From Caprella mutica (taxonomy: Eukaryota > Arthropoda > Malacostraca > Amphipoda > Caprellidae): a stretch of DNA of 64,000 nt. Shown one piece after another: positions 32,030 through 42,218 of the stretch. Position 1 is the stretch's first letter; the number at the start of each line of letters is the position of its first letter. The position numbers and the translations under genes are program-made. The stretch covers positions 93,716-157,715 of the forward strand of contig CANNZV010002346.1 of assembly GCA_947561585.1 (NCBI GenBank), given 5' to 3'. The notes below the pieces were generated by a model. That model saw only the letters and a list, made by a program, of their open reading frames with translations. It did no database searches and was not told the origin of the DNA.

Positions 32030-32385
32030 TAGAGGAGTATGAAATGTGTTTGTTAACAGATACACTCAGTGGAAACATATTACCCTAGATTAGTGCATAA
32101 CTTAAAGGAACGCTAATTAGCGACGCGACATGTTGTGCCTTGTTTACTAGGAAGTTATTACTTGTTTATTTAAGTTCTCCCTTGTGTGACAAGTGCGTTG
32201 TCACACAAGGTTCATCATATCATTATTATTTACATATAATTATATTATTATTTATAGTTATGCCATTCCATGTCAATGACTAATTCCTTTATTTTATGTC
32301 CTCAGATAAATACATTGTTGTACTTGTACCTATATGATCTAATAAAATAGCAGTATCTACAAATGGGCATTCTTAACCCTATTTA
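32030..32385 (+). repeat. 3' LTR of the young Ty3 element
   Basis: It is identical to 26809-27164 apart from one T/C change seven bases before the end. It follows the purine tract and is followed by the target duplication AATAC. Confidence 0.9.
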
Positions 32386-32689
32386 AATACCAGACAAATC
32401 GTATAACTCTAACCCCCCTGGGGAGAGGAAGAGAGGGAAAAATGGACCGGGGGTAGGGAGTCAATATGCACTCTAAAAACCATCTCTCAGCCAATTATAA
32501 TTCGTAATAATTAATTATATCGCTATATCTGGTATCTAACATACCAGTATAGCACGCCCACACCAATGAATGCAAAGAGAGATTAGTCAGTTGTCCCCAA
32601 ACCTTCGAAGTGGATGGATGCTGCGTGTCAGATCATCAAACTTTGAAAGGAAATTCCTACTAATTCTGATATCTACAAATCTTGTAATT

Positions 32690-32991
32690 CAAAACAAAGC
32701 CCCTGGTTTTTGGTTGAAGCTAGAGCATTGCGGTTTTTTGCATTCGATACTCCATAATGATATCTACAATATGATTTTCTTCGATTTTTGAATTTGTTGT
32801 AGAAAATTTTTTCCGACAAAAAATTATTTTCAAAATTTTTGGTTTACTTTTTATGAAAAAGTCAAAATTCAGAAAACCCATTCGAAAATCAAAAATCGAA
32901 GAAAATCATATTGTAGATATCAGTATGGAGTATCGAATGCAAAAAACCGCAATGCTCTAGCTTCAACCAAAAACCAGGGGCTTTGTTTTTT
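32690..32991. repeat. Long hairpin: about 100-bp inverted repeat
   Basis: The left arm (32690-32789) and right arm (32890-32991) are reverse complements over about 100 bp with only a few mismatches. One visible difference is CCATAATGAT against CCATACTGAT. The loop is about 100 bp. Transcribed from either strand, this would fold into a long, nearly perfect double-stranded stem. Confidence 0.85.
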
Positions 32992-33163
32992 GAAATGGTT
33001 CGGAATTTGTTCGAAATTCGAATAACTCGTTTTCTATGGGTCTAATAGAAAAAATGTCACGAACAAAAACGATAGATAATTCAATTTTATATATACATAC
33101 AAAATTTCAGAACCATAACTTCAATAATAATTTTTTTTCAAAATTTTGGGGACGGTCCCCTTA

Positions 33164-33500
33164 AAGGGGCAGCTCAGTCAAAATCAAACTATCGCCAAAT
33201 TGGTCCTAAATCGATTTAGTATATTTATTTATTTAACATTAGAATATTCGTTGATTTTTAGAAATGTTTATATAAAAAGTATATTGTAAATTCGTGGCGC
33301 CATCTGTGGACTGCGGTGGACCGCGTAACTAATCATTGTAGTTATTAGTTAGTACGTAAACAAAATGATAACCAGCCCCAGACTTGAATCGGTTATTAAC
33401 TTATGAAAATGGTGAAAAAGAATTTGTGAAATTGAAAACTGTCCTTCGAGTCAATTAGATTTAGTTTTGAAAAGAAAACCATCTCTTCATAAATTACATG
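33164..33500. other. Single-copy interval with a CTCF-like motif
   Basis: No repeat in the window matches this interval. It contains GGCGCCATCTGTGG (see the next entry) and several short ATG-started frames of 7-13 codons. It could hold the promoter or first exon of the zinc-finger gene at 35050, but I cannot support splice sites. Confidence 0.4.
33296..33309 (-). promoter_or_regulatory. CTCF-like site
   Basis: The minus strand reads CCACAGATGGCGCC, which contains AGATGGCGC, close to the core reported for insect CTCF (AGRKGGCGC). One base is absent from the usual spacing to the CCAC part. It is a motif match only. Confidence 0.35.
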
Positions 33501-33690
33501 TTAATACTGTTGACAGAGATGGGCGAAAAGTACATCGAAAGTACTTAAGTACTAAGTACAAGTACTCGTAAATCAATGTACTTGAAGTAGTTGCCCAAGT
33601 ACTCAAATAAAAAAGTACTTTCAAAGTACAAGTACCAAATACTTTTTAGAGTACTTTAGAGTACCAAGTACATTTACTATACAATTTAAA
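33500..33690. repeat. GTACTT-rich patch behind a hAT-like end
   Basis: AGAGATGGGCGAAAAGTAC at about 33509 resembles a hAT-type end. It is followed by many AAGTACTT and AGTACAAGTACT motifs in both orientations to about 33673. The other end was not identified. Confidence 0.5.
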
Positions 33691-33712
33691 AACTAATAAT
33701 TTATACTGTTAA

Positions 33713-33894
33713 CTCTGATAGTACATCATTACAGTGACTCTTTTCTCTGATAGTACATCATCACAGTGACTCTTTTCTCTGACAGTACATCATCACAGTG
33801 ACTCTTTTCTCTGATAGTACATCATCACAGTGACTCTTTTCTCTGACAGTACATTATCACAGTGACTCTTTTTTTCTGATGGTATATCATCACA
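33713..33894 (+). repeat. 32-bp minisatellite, about 6 copies
   Basis: The unit is CTCTGATAGTACATCATCAC followed by AGTGACTCTTTT, with variants at a few positions (GATAG/GACAG, CATC/CATT). The last copies are degenerate. Confidence 0.85.
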
Positions 33895-34049
33895 GTTAGT
33901 ATTGAGCCAAGCCAATTTGGCTCATTTTTTGAAGATTTCAAGCCTAAATTAACATGGGAATTAATTCAAAATTTCAAGCCAATTAGACATATCTGAGATT
34001 TGACCATTTCAAATCTAAGCCAATTAATTGGCTTTAACTGACATACCCT

Positions 34050-34210
34050 TATACATGGTAATTTGGCTGATCCACAAACATTTTGCCTATTTCTCTACCG
34101 GAAATTAATGGTAACATAGGAATAAATAGCTAAATATCCACCGACTTTGCCAGAATATTATTTTCAATGAAAAAAAATTCCACCGACAAGATGGTGGAAT
34201 TTACCATGAA
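34050..34210. repeat. Partial CCAGTCTG-family element
   Basis: It shares GGCTGATCCAC, AATTAATGGTAACATAGG and GAATTTACCATGAAATACAG with the copies at 777-12399 and 13420-13595. The right end reads ACAGTCTGG instead of ACAGACTGG, and the left end is missing. No target duplication is visible. Confidence 0.65.
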
Positions 34211-34230
34211 ATACAGTCTGGTCTACAAGT

Positions 34231-34571
34231 GTAGACATAGAAGAGGCCGCTTTATCTCCAAGCGCAGGGATTGAAGAGGCTGCTTGATCTCCCAAGCGTA
34301 GACATTGAAGAAGCCGCTTGATCTCCAAGCGTAGACATTGAAGAGGCCGCTTGATCTCCAAGCGTAGGGATTGAAGAGGCCGCTTGATCTCCAAGCGTAG
34401 TCCTAGAAGAGGCTGCTTGATCTCCAAGCGTAGGGAATACTAGGGATTGGAAAGGCCGCTTGATCTCCAAGCGTAGGCATAGAAGAGGCTTCTTGATCTC
34501 CAAGCGTATGCATAGAAGAGGCTGCTTGATCTCCAAGCGTAGGGATTGTACAGGCCGCTTGATCTCCAAGC
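34231..34571 (+). repeat. 33-bp minisatellite, 10 copies
   Basis: The unit is GTAGACATTGAAGAGGCCGC followed by TTGATCTCCAAGC. One copy has a 10-base insertion (near 34437-34446) and one an extra C. Because 33 is a multiple of three, the minus strand stays open as an 11-residue repeat (LGDQAASSMST-like), but there is no sign that it is translated. Confidence 0.9.
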
Positions 34572-35049
34572 GTTGGGAGGAGATCTAGGAGGAAATTCAG
34601 GAATGTTCACACAGTAAAGTAAATGTTTAAAATGTTCCATTCTGCAGACTATCTTGTGATTTTATGATATTTTACTATAGCATCTAGTAGGTATATTTTT
34701 CTAGGTATCTTTGTTACATATATAGAAAATAGCTAACACATGTATTTTTCAGTCAGATGTTACTATGTAAATAGTAACAGAAATATTTAATCTTTATTTA
34801 GAATATTTTACCCTAAATTTCCGTTTCCATAATTATTTCAGGTTTGCTTTTCAAAGGATATGAACTCTTGAAAAATATTTTAGTTTGTTTGTATTATGTT
34901 CTATTTATAAGTTTATTGCTATATGATTGGTATGACTAATTATCAAGATCCAACTCATATTTCCAATGTAAGTTTGATTTCAAGTGCAATAATGAATAAT
35001 CTTTTCATTAATTTGTTATTACATTTCATTAATATATTGGTATTTCAGG
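34572..35049. other. Probable intron sequence before the zinc-finger exon
   Basis: The interval is AT-rich and closes with TTGGTATTTCAG (to about 35049), a good 3' splice acceptor. A fragment resembling a CCAGTCTGCAG element end (ATTCTGCAGACT) lies at about 34641-34652. No other feature is visible. Confidence 0.5.
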
Positions 35050-36269
35050 TGGAATTTGAAGATGAAAGCTCATCTAGTTTTGCTGAAAAAGGAATTAGTG
35101 CAGGTTCCTCAAATGTGATGTATTTGGAAGAAAATAAGGATATCAAACCAGATGTTTCAACCATTGATATTAGTGTGGACCAGTCAAGATTAGAGTACAA
35201 TGCCTTCAAACAAGATATTGTGGATTTTGATGAAAGCAACCAGGAACAAGCTATCTGTAAACACTTATTTGATAGAAATGTGAAAAAAGAATCTTGTATT
35301 GCCATACCTTCCATTGAATTTAGAGAATACAAAGATTTTTAATGTGATCAGTCTATTTTTAGTTCATCTAATAGAACCTTTTCTGTTGAATCTGGTCATT
35401 CAAATGACTGTAAAAAATTAGAGAAAATTCTTTCACTTGATACTAAATTCTCTAATAACCGTAAATTATCCAAAACCAGTCCTGAGTTGAGTAAAAATAT
35501 ACATATTGAAAGTAAATCATTTGATTGTTATGTCTGTAATAAAAAAATATCTTCAAAATTTAATTTGTTAAGACATCAAGTATTGCATACTGGGGAGAAG
35601 CCATTCCAATGTGATGTTTGCAGCAAAGCTTTCTCTGACAGTAGTACTCTGAGCAAACACCAAAGAGTGCATACTGGAGAGAAACCATTTCGGTGTGATG
35701 TTTGCAGTAAGTCATTTACAGAAAGAGGTTCCCTTACTGTCCATCAGAGGTTACATACGGGAGAGAAACCGTTCAGTTGCAACACGTGTGATAGAGCATT
35801 CTCAAATAGTAGTGCCCTTTGTGTTCATATGAGACTGCATGATGAGGAGAAGCCATACACTTGTGAAATATGTGGCAAAGAACTTTCAAATAGTCATGCT
35901 CTTGATAATCATATGAGAATTCATACTGGAGAGAAGCCATTCAGTTGTGATATTTGTGGCAAAAAGTTTTCTCATAAAGGTCGTATGAATACCCACCAAA
36001 GAATTCACACTGGGGAAAGGCCTTTCAGTTGTGATGTGTGTGGTAAAACATTTTCAGAAAGTGGTGTACTTCGTAACCATCAAAGGATTCATACTGGGGA
36101 GAAACCGTTCAGCTGTGAGACGTGTGGCAAATGTTTTTCTCAGAAATATCAAATGACATTACATCTTCGATTGCATACAGGTGAAAAACCTTACACTTGT
36201 TATTTTTGTGGAAAAGCATTCATAGGCAATAGTGTTCTTAGTAAACATTTAAAAGTACATCACAGCTAA
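35050..36269 (+). CDS. C2H2 zinc-finger protein, last exon, with an in-frame stop
   Basis: After the TTTCAG acceptor the frame opens with VEFEDESSSSFAEKG, an acidic, low-complexity N-terminal segment as in many insect zinc-finger regulators. It runs to TAA at 35340-35342, and the same frame then stays open (CDQSIFSSSNRTFSVES) into the zinc-finger array and stops at 36267-36269. Nine C2H2 fingers are present from about 35523, joined by the classical TGEKP linkers. The first finger reads CYVCNKKISSKFNLLRHQVLH and the last ends HLKVHHS. The product should bind DNA in the nucleus. Either the TAA is a true nonsense mutation, a sequence error or recoded, or translation starts after it (an AUG would have to come from another exon). 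Upstream exons were not found. Confidence 0.8.
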
Positions 36270-38878
36270 GTGATCATCTGAAGTCAAAACTTTTATATAT
36301 AAAATGTTTGTATTATCATTACTTGGCTTCATACCAGCTCATTGGTAAGTATATATTTTTAAATAGATTGAGAACACATTTAATGTGATGCAGTATTTCA
36401 TTAAACTGAAACTAACAATTAGATACGATGGAGTGTATACATTTTTTTCACAGAATGGGGCATATTATTTTAGTCTGCTTTTTCAAGTGTGATTATTGAA
36501 ATTATAGTCTGCCAGAATTATTGTATGTATATTTTAATCATGAATGAATAGAATATTGAATAAAATGACAGAAGCCTTGAAGGTAATCATATCAACCACA
36601 TTACCTTCTGTCAATAAGTTATATAGTTACATCTTTTTTTATTCAATACTTATGTCACATAATGAACATGTTCATTTATATTATAGAAAACCTATTCTGT
36701 GATTATTAAATGTAATTCTTTGAAAGGACTAATTATAATAAATAATTAGAAACTAAAAGGTATAAGTCAAGTTGCTAAGTATTTATTCCATCAATAACAA
36801 TCTAAATAATGTTCTACCATAATTCATATCTCATGGACACAATTTTGTATTAGCTACTATGTCTTTTGAATTTTGAATATCTTTATTTAATATAATTTAA
36901 ATATTTTCATAAATATAGTAATAATTATTACTTTAAATTATTTTGGTGAGTCCAAACTGACATGGTTATATATATTTCTCAGAATTTAATTAAATAATAG
37001 TGCAAATTTATTTTGAAATAATTAAAAAGAATTGCATTAGTTTGAGGGTATTTGAAGTTATCATTCAAAATTTAGTAATCTGTATATCACGACTCAAATT
37101 TCTCCCATTACGACTCAAATTTCTCCCATACATAAAATTAGACTTTCTTGACTTTTTTGTACTCTACTTTACTAGCTATAAAAGAAGAAATGTCTTTGTA
37201 TGATCTTTATCTTCTCATATCACAGGTTTCTATAATTCCCATTATTTTCAAATATCTAGTAGCTAGTATTGCAATTAGTAAAGTTCATTTTTTGGAAATG
37301 TGATATTTGGAAACTGTCAAAAATGTTTTCAAAAACACTTTTCTTAAACTGTACATTCCTATCTACCTCAACATTTTCCTCAACTTTACTTTTGATCTCC
37401 CCTTGTACCTGAAGTCTACACAATCACTTACAATGTAGTTAATCAAATACAGTTTTCATTCTAGATTTGGCAGTATTTGTACACTCAAAATCATTTTAAC
37501 TTGAAAGATTGATGATTGTACATTGTGCATTTGCATTCATGAAATATAATTTGTTACATTTTAATATAATGTTATTTTTTTTTCATTATTACTCAGTGTT
37601 TCAAACCTCAGGGAGCAAGTTTCTCTTGCTAGGGGATTAGTGAAACCCAGGTACCCGAACTAATCTGAAAATGGTGAGTGTTGTATTATTGACTGATCGT
37701 TTTGCATTTTCAGTGTTTCTTTTTTGTGGAATATGATTTACTAGCTAATTTATTTATCACCAATTCTTGTCATCATTCAAAAAATATTTGCAGATTATAT
37801 ATAAATTTTGTATGATTTTGTTTTGTCTTTTCTTTTATTTTAGTTCTTTATTTTCCTTTATGTCATTTTTGTATTGGAATATATAAGAATAATATAATTG
37901 GATTATATAAAATAGTTTCTGGTTGTTAATGGAAAATATTTTCAAAAAATCTTGCCAAATTCATCACTTGAAAGGGGACGTATGTATTGACTTAGGGCAT
38001 AAAGTGATAAGAATATACATATCGTTCGAATAGATTTAACTTACAACCAGTGCATCTCATTTGTGAATGTCATTGTTTGTCAGTTTTTGATAGCTAGTAA
38101 TAGTAATTGTAGTTCTTGTTTCTTTTATCAATATGCTTGTTATTCAAAGCACATTTTATTAGTAATTAAGGCAAATAAATAGTCAGAACTATATCTTACA
38201 TCAATGTTACAACTGACAACTGGTCAATTCAATATTTAAAAATAGTCTGGTACTGAGGGGATGAATTTAATGTTTTACTTGTTTCTTAATACATGTTTAT
38301 TTTCTATTGAAATAATTATATATCCTATTGTGTAGGAACCTATCAGTTTCATGTTGTGTGGCTTCCATGTAAAATATCTTGCAGCATATTTTTTACCCTA
38401 TTTTCTTCAAGAGGACTTAATAACTTGATTAAAATATTCTATGGCATGTTCTCAGATGAATGAAATGTAACAGTATATATGCTTTCAAATTTGCATTCCA
38501 GTAACAAAAAATATTCAGTGGTAAAATCAAATGTACATGTATAAGCATGTCATGAGTATGTCTCGTAATTATTTCTCTGGTATAGGTGTATTATTTACCA
38601 TTAAGTGATTTCCAATCTATCAGACCTACATGATCATAATTTTGTAATAGTTACAGAGAAAACAGCTTAACTGAAAGTTAGATATATTTACTCAGTTTGC
38701 GAAGTGAATATACCTATCTTTAGCTTTCAAGAGTTGGTTAATATTTCCTATCACCTGTAATATGTTTTCTGACTAATTGTAAATGTAGCTAAGTAATTTA
38801 TAATTAAAAATTATTAATTTGTTGCGATTATAAGTTCCAGCTAGATGTCAAATCGTTTCATAATTGTTCAGGGGCGTA
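36270..38878 (+). other. 3' untranslated and intergenic region of the zinc-finger gene
   Basis: An AATAAA signal lies at about 36559, some 290 bases after the stop, so the transcript may end near 36580. The rest is AT-rich with no repeat I recognise and no ORF of note. A possible small exon near 37600-37672 (followed by GTGAGT) was considered but not supported. Confidence 0.5.
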
Positions 38879-41800
38879 TCTAGGATTCGGTCAAGGGGGG
38901 GCACTTTTCAAAAAATTTAACGTTTCTGAAAAAAATCTACGGATAATTCCTCAGACTGATTAGTTATTGGATTATTTTAATTGCTTTGAACATGCTTACA
39001 CTGTGTTTCGTCAGAAAACTCATTTTTCAAATTGCAAAATGGGATGACGTCATTATGTTCATAAAGTATAAAGAATGGATTTTATCCTATTAGTATTGGC
39101 ATTTTTCTTAAACCTTAAAAAAAAAATTGAATTTGAGAAGAAATGCATCGTCCTGTTCTCTGTAGTTTGGCAAAACACCTTCTTCTTCAACAGTATGTCG
39201 AAAATTCATGCTTCACTCCATGACAAGTGAAGGGAAGCTAAATCTTACCACCTGAAAAAGCTCACAAGAGTTCGTGGTCTATTCAATGAAACTGGTTCTA
39301 TTCACAAGAAAGGCAAATTATAACCAAAACCAAAAAGGGCAGAAACAGTGATTCAGGAGGTGAAGAGTTTCTATGAAGAACCCCCCAGAACCCCCAGTTT
39401 CTCAGCAGATTTCACCAAACATTACTCCGTTGTGGAGGATCGTCAGGTACACTAATGAAAATCCCTGAAATATCAAAGGAATAAATGCTAGGTATGATGC
39501 TAAGGTAATATCTTTGTTTCCATTATTAATTTAATGGATCTAATCTTTCATGCATTCCTTGATGATGATAGCAACTTGTCATCGATTAATGGTGTTTCAT
39601 ATCTCAGATTGCTACAGGACATTATTTGGTGCTAGTTTGCTATGCGATCTGATCATCATTTACTGGTTTGGCATGCGATCTATTCAGAATTTATTAGCAA
39701 ATATAAAAGATACAAACAGGTATACGAGATACCAAATATATTCCTTAAATCATTATGTACCATTTACATATGCAAAGCCTTATTATGGAAATACTTCAAG
39801 AAAATATCAATATAGAAACTACATCCTACTAAACTTGTATGAATATAAAGTAAAATAGGTGATTAATATATGTTTTTTTTTACTTTTAATGCATTTTGAC
39901 AATATCATCTCATCTATATTGTTTGTTTTGTATCACAGTTACTTACAAAGAAAAATTATCATAATTATTAAAATAAAAATTATCAGATCACATTAACCTC
40001 ACAGATCGCATACCAAACTAGCACCCCTTATTTGGTCCATACTGCATCTCGTTCTTCACTTTGGTGGATGCAAGACGGCGCTTCACCACATTGAACAAAT
40101 GCAGTTCTAGAATTTCTCATTGAAAAGGTTAGAGGCCGATTCATTAGCAGAAGAACGGAAAATTCCTGTCCAGCACACAATCAATATCACAACCCTTTGG
40201 ATTTTCACTTCTTGGCTGATGCACAAACTCGAGTTTATATATGAAAAAGAATATTCCATTGTGTCTCTTATACAAAGTGTTTAAAGTTTCGCTGAAAGGT
40301 ATAACTCATTGACCCCTAAGAACTTTTAAAGAATGGTTTGAAGTTTGCTTCGTTCTGTCTTCAGGCTGGAGGAGGTCATTTTCAACAACTTCTGTAGGGC
40401 CACAGGAGATGTGGTTCATATGATATAGCCATATATATAGGACAATAAATTTTTAATAATAATACTCTCTTTTCCATCAACGTGGTGTATCTATGATGAC
40501 AATTGATGCATTAGATCGAAGTGCTTCTAATTCGTAATTTAAAAATATCGTTTCTGATGGAACACAGTGTGTCAGTGGATGAATTGTACAGTCCATAAGC
40601 TGTACATCATGTCCAATAGACTGATAGTCATTAACTTAATCACAATATTCAATCATTGGCTGCAGCAAAAATAATCAAAACCATACTGCTGCTACACTGT
40701 GTTTCATCAGATAACGTAATTTTTTAATTACGAATTAGAAGCACTTAAAAATGAGTCGAAGACCATTATAGATGCATCACTTTGAAGGAAAAGAAAGAAT
40801 TTTTATTATTGTTAACATTTATTGTCTTATATCATATGAACCACATCTCCTGTGGTCCTACAAAAGTTGTTGAAAATGACCCCCTCCGAAGTGAAGACAG
40901 AACGATGCACGCTTCAGAACATTCTTGCATACTTTCTTGAGAGTCTTATTGTTTTTGTTTTTTTGAACTGAGATTTGAGCATATTGTATAAGAGACTCAT
41001 TGGGATTTTTTTATATAAACTTATAAACTCGAGTTTTTGTAGCAGCCCTGATGCGAAAGTCCAAAGAGTTGAGATCTGGACTGAGTGCTGACCAGGAATT
41101 TTATTTCCGTACTTCTGCTAATCACTCGACCTCGAAACTTTTCCTTAAATTCTAGAGATGCATTTGGTCTTGCATCCACCAAAATGAAGAAGTTGCAGGC
41201 TGGGATCAGAGTTTTGGAATCAGAGTTTTGAAAAACATTAACATGGTAACATGTTGCCTTATTCGTTAAGGAATGCTTGAACAATTGGAACCATTCCATT
41301 AAGAATTGCAACCTTAGCATCATACGTCGTATCTATCATTTTCTTTCCAGATATTTCGAAGATTTCCATTCGTATTCCCTCGATGTGTTTTTGATGGAGG
41401 TAAATTAACTTCTCGTCTGTCCAAACGATTCAATTGGCAATGTGTGATGGTTGCTGCATAATCCACTCACAAAACCGCTATTTATGTGGTTTTCGTTAAT
41501 GGTCGAACTGAAGTTCATTGATAAAAACGGAAATTAATTGAATGTATGACGATCCTCCACCACGTGGTTTTGGTGTGGATGAAATCTGCTGAAAAACTTT
41601 TCTGAGAAAAAAAACTAGTGGTTTCTTAAAGGAAAATCCTCACCTCCTGAATGCAGTTTGTGTTTATTTTGTTTGTTTTTTCATTTGTTTTTTCTTGTGA
41701 ATCGAACCAGTTTCGTTGGATAGACCACGATTTCTTGTGAACTTTTTCAAGTGGTAAGATTTAGCCACCCTTCCATTTATCTTGGGAAAGCATGAATTTT

Positions 41801-42218
41801 CAGCGTATTGTTGAAGAAGAAGGTGTTTTGGCAAACTACAGAGTGCAGGACGATGCATTTCTTCTAAAATTCAAAAACATTTTTAAATTTAAGAACAATG
41901 CTTATATTAGTAAGGTGATAGAAATACACTCTCTATGGAGAAAATGGCTTATACATAATACGACTTGAAGCAATTTAATTTCTCGCATCTTGCAATTTAA
42001 TTTTTCGCATTTTGCAATTTTAAAATGTCGATTTTGATAGAATACTGAGTTCAAGCATGTCAAAAGCAATTAAAAATAATCAAATAATTGACATTTCTTC
42101 AATTTGGAGGATTAATCCATATATTTTTTATTAATCCGTAGATTTATTTTTAAAAAGTTCAGACCTCAAGGGGGGGGGGGCATCTGCCCCAAATGCCCCC
42201 CCCTTGTATACGCGCCTG
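38879..42218. mobile_element. Large palindromic element, hAT-like ends, copy 2
   Basis: The ends (CAGGGGCGTATC and CGCGCCTG) match copy 1 at 22615-26661. The flanks TAATTGTT (38871-38878) and CAATTGTT (42219-42226) agree in seven of eight bases. It lacks the 848-bp insertion seen in copy 1 and has many small indels. Inverted halves carrying the same transposase fragments are present: plus strand about 40060-40250 and minus strand 41021-41323. Confidence 0.83.
41021..41323 (-). pseudogene. Transposase fragment in copy 2
   Basis: The minus-strand 100-residue frame contains FILVDARPNASLEFKEKFRG and VISRSTEIK. It is equivalent to 25500-25816 of copy 1, but the PH of the DARPH motif is changed to PN. 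It is decayed beyond function. Confidence 0.6.

Larger units (their letters stand above)
26809..32385 (+). mobile_element. Young Ty3/gypsy retrotransposon with identical-looking LTRs
   Basis: Two 356-bp LTRs (26809-27164 and 32030-32385) differ at a single base by eye, and AATAC is duplicated on both sides (26804-26808 and 32386-32390). The internal order is Gag with zinc fingers, protease, reverse transcriptase, RNase H, integrase. A purine tract containing GAGGGGAGA directly precedes the 3' LTR. The element is 5.58 kb. The LTR similarity shows recent insertion, yet pol has a deletion or frameshift near 29025, so this copy may depend on others. Confidence 0.92.
26713..33163. mobile_element. 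TA-flanked element, host of the second LTR retrotransposon
   Basis: The left end reads TA AGGGGACCGTCCCC (26713 onward) and the right end reads GGGGACGGTCCCCT TA (to 33163). This gives a 14-bp inverted terminal repeat that is itself nearly palindromic, with TA duplicated outside. The proper element is about 0.87 kb once the LTR retrotransposon (26809-32390) is removed. It has no transposase frame, and its right part holds a long hairpin (32690-32991). Confidence 0.65.

Noticed and set aside
33380..33460. Short frame YENGEKEFVKLKTV as a first coding exon of the zinc-finger gene
   Set aside because: It has stops on both sides within about 20 codons and no clear splice donor after it.
34164..34640. 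Minus-strand ORFs with LGDQAASS repeats as a protein-coding gene
   Set aside because: They arise because the 33-bp minisatellite is a multiple of three. No start context, splice signal or non-repeat coding sequence accompanies them.
37600..37672. Possible small exon ending in ATG before GTGAGT
   Set aside because: Only one splice-like signal is good and the interval is not protein-like. There is no link to another exon.
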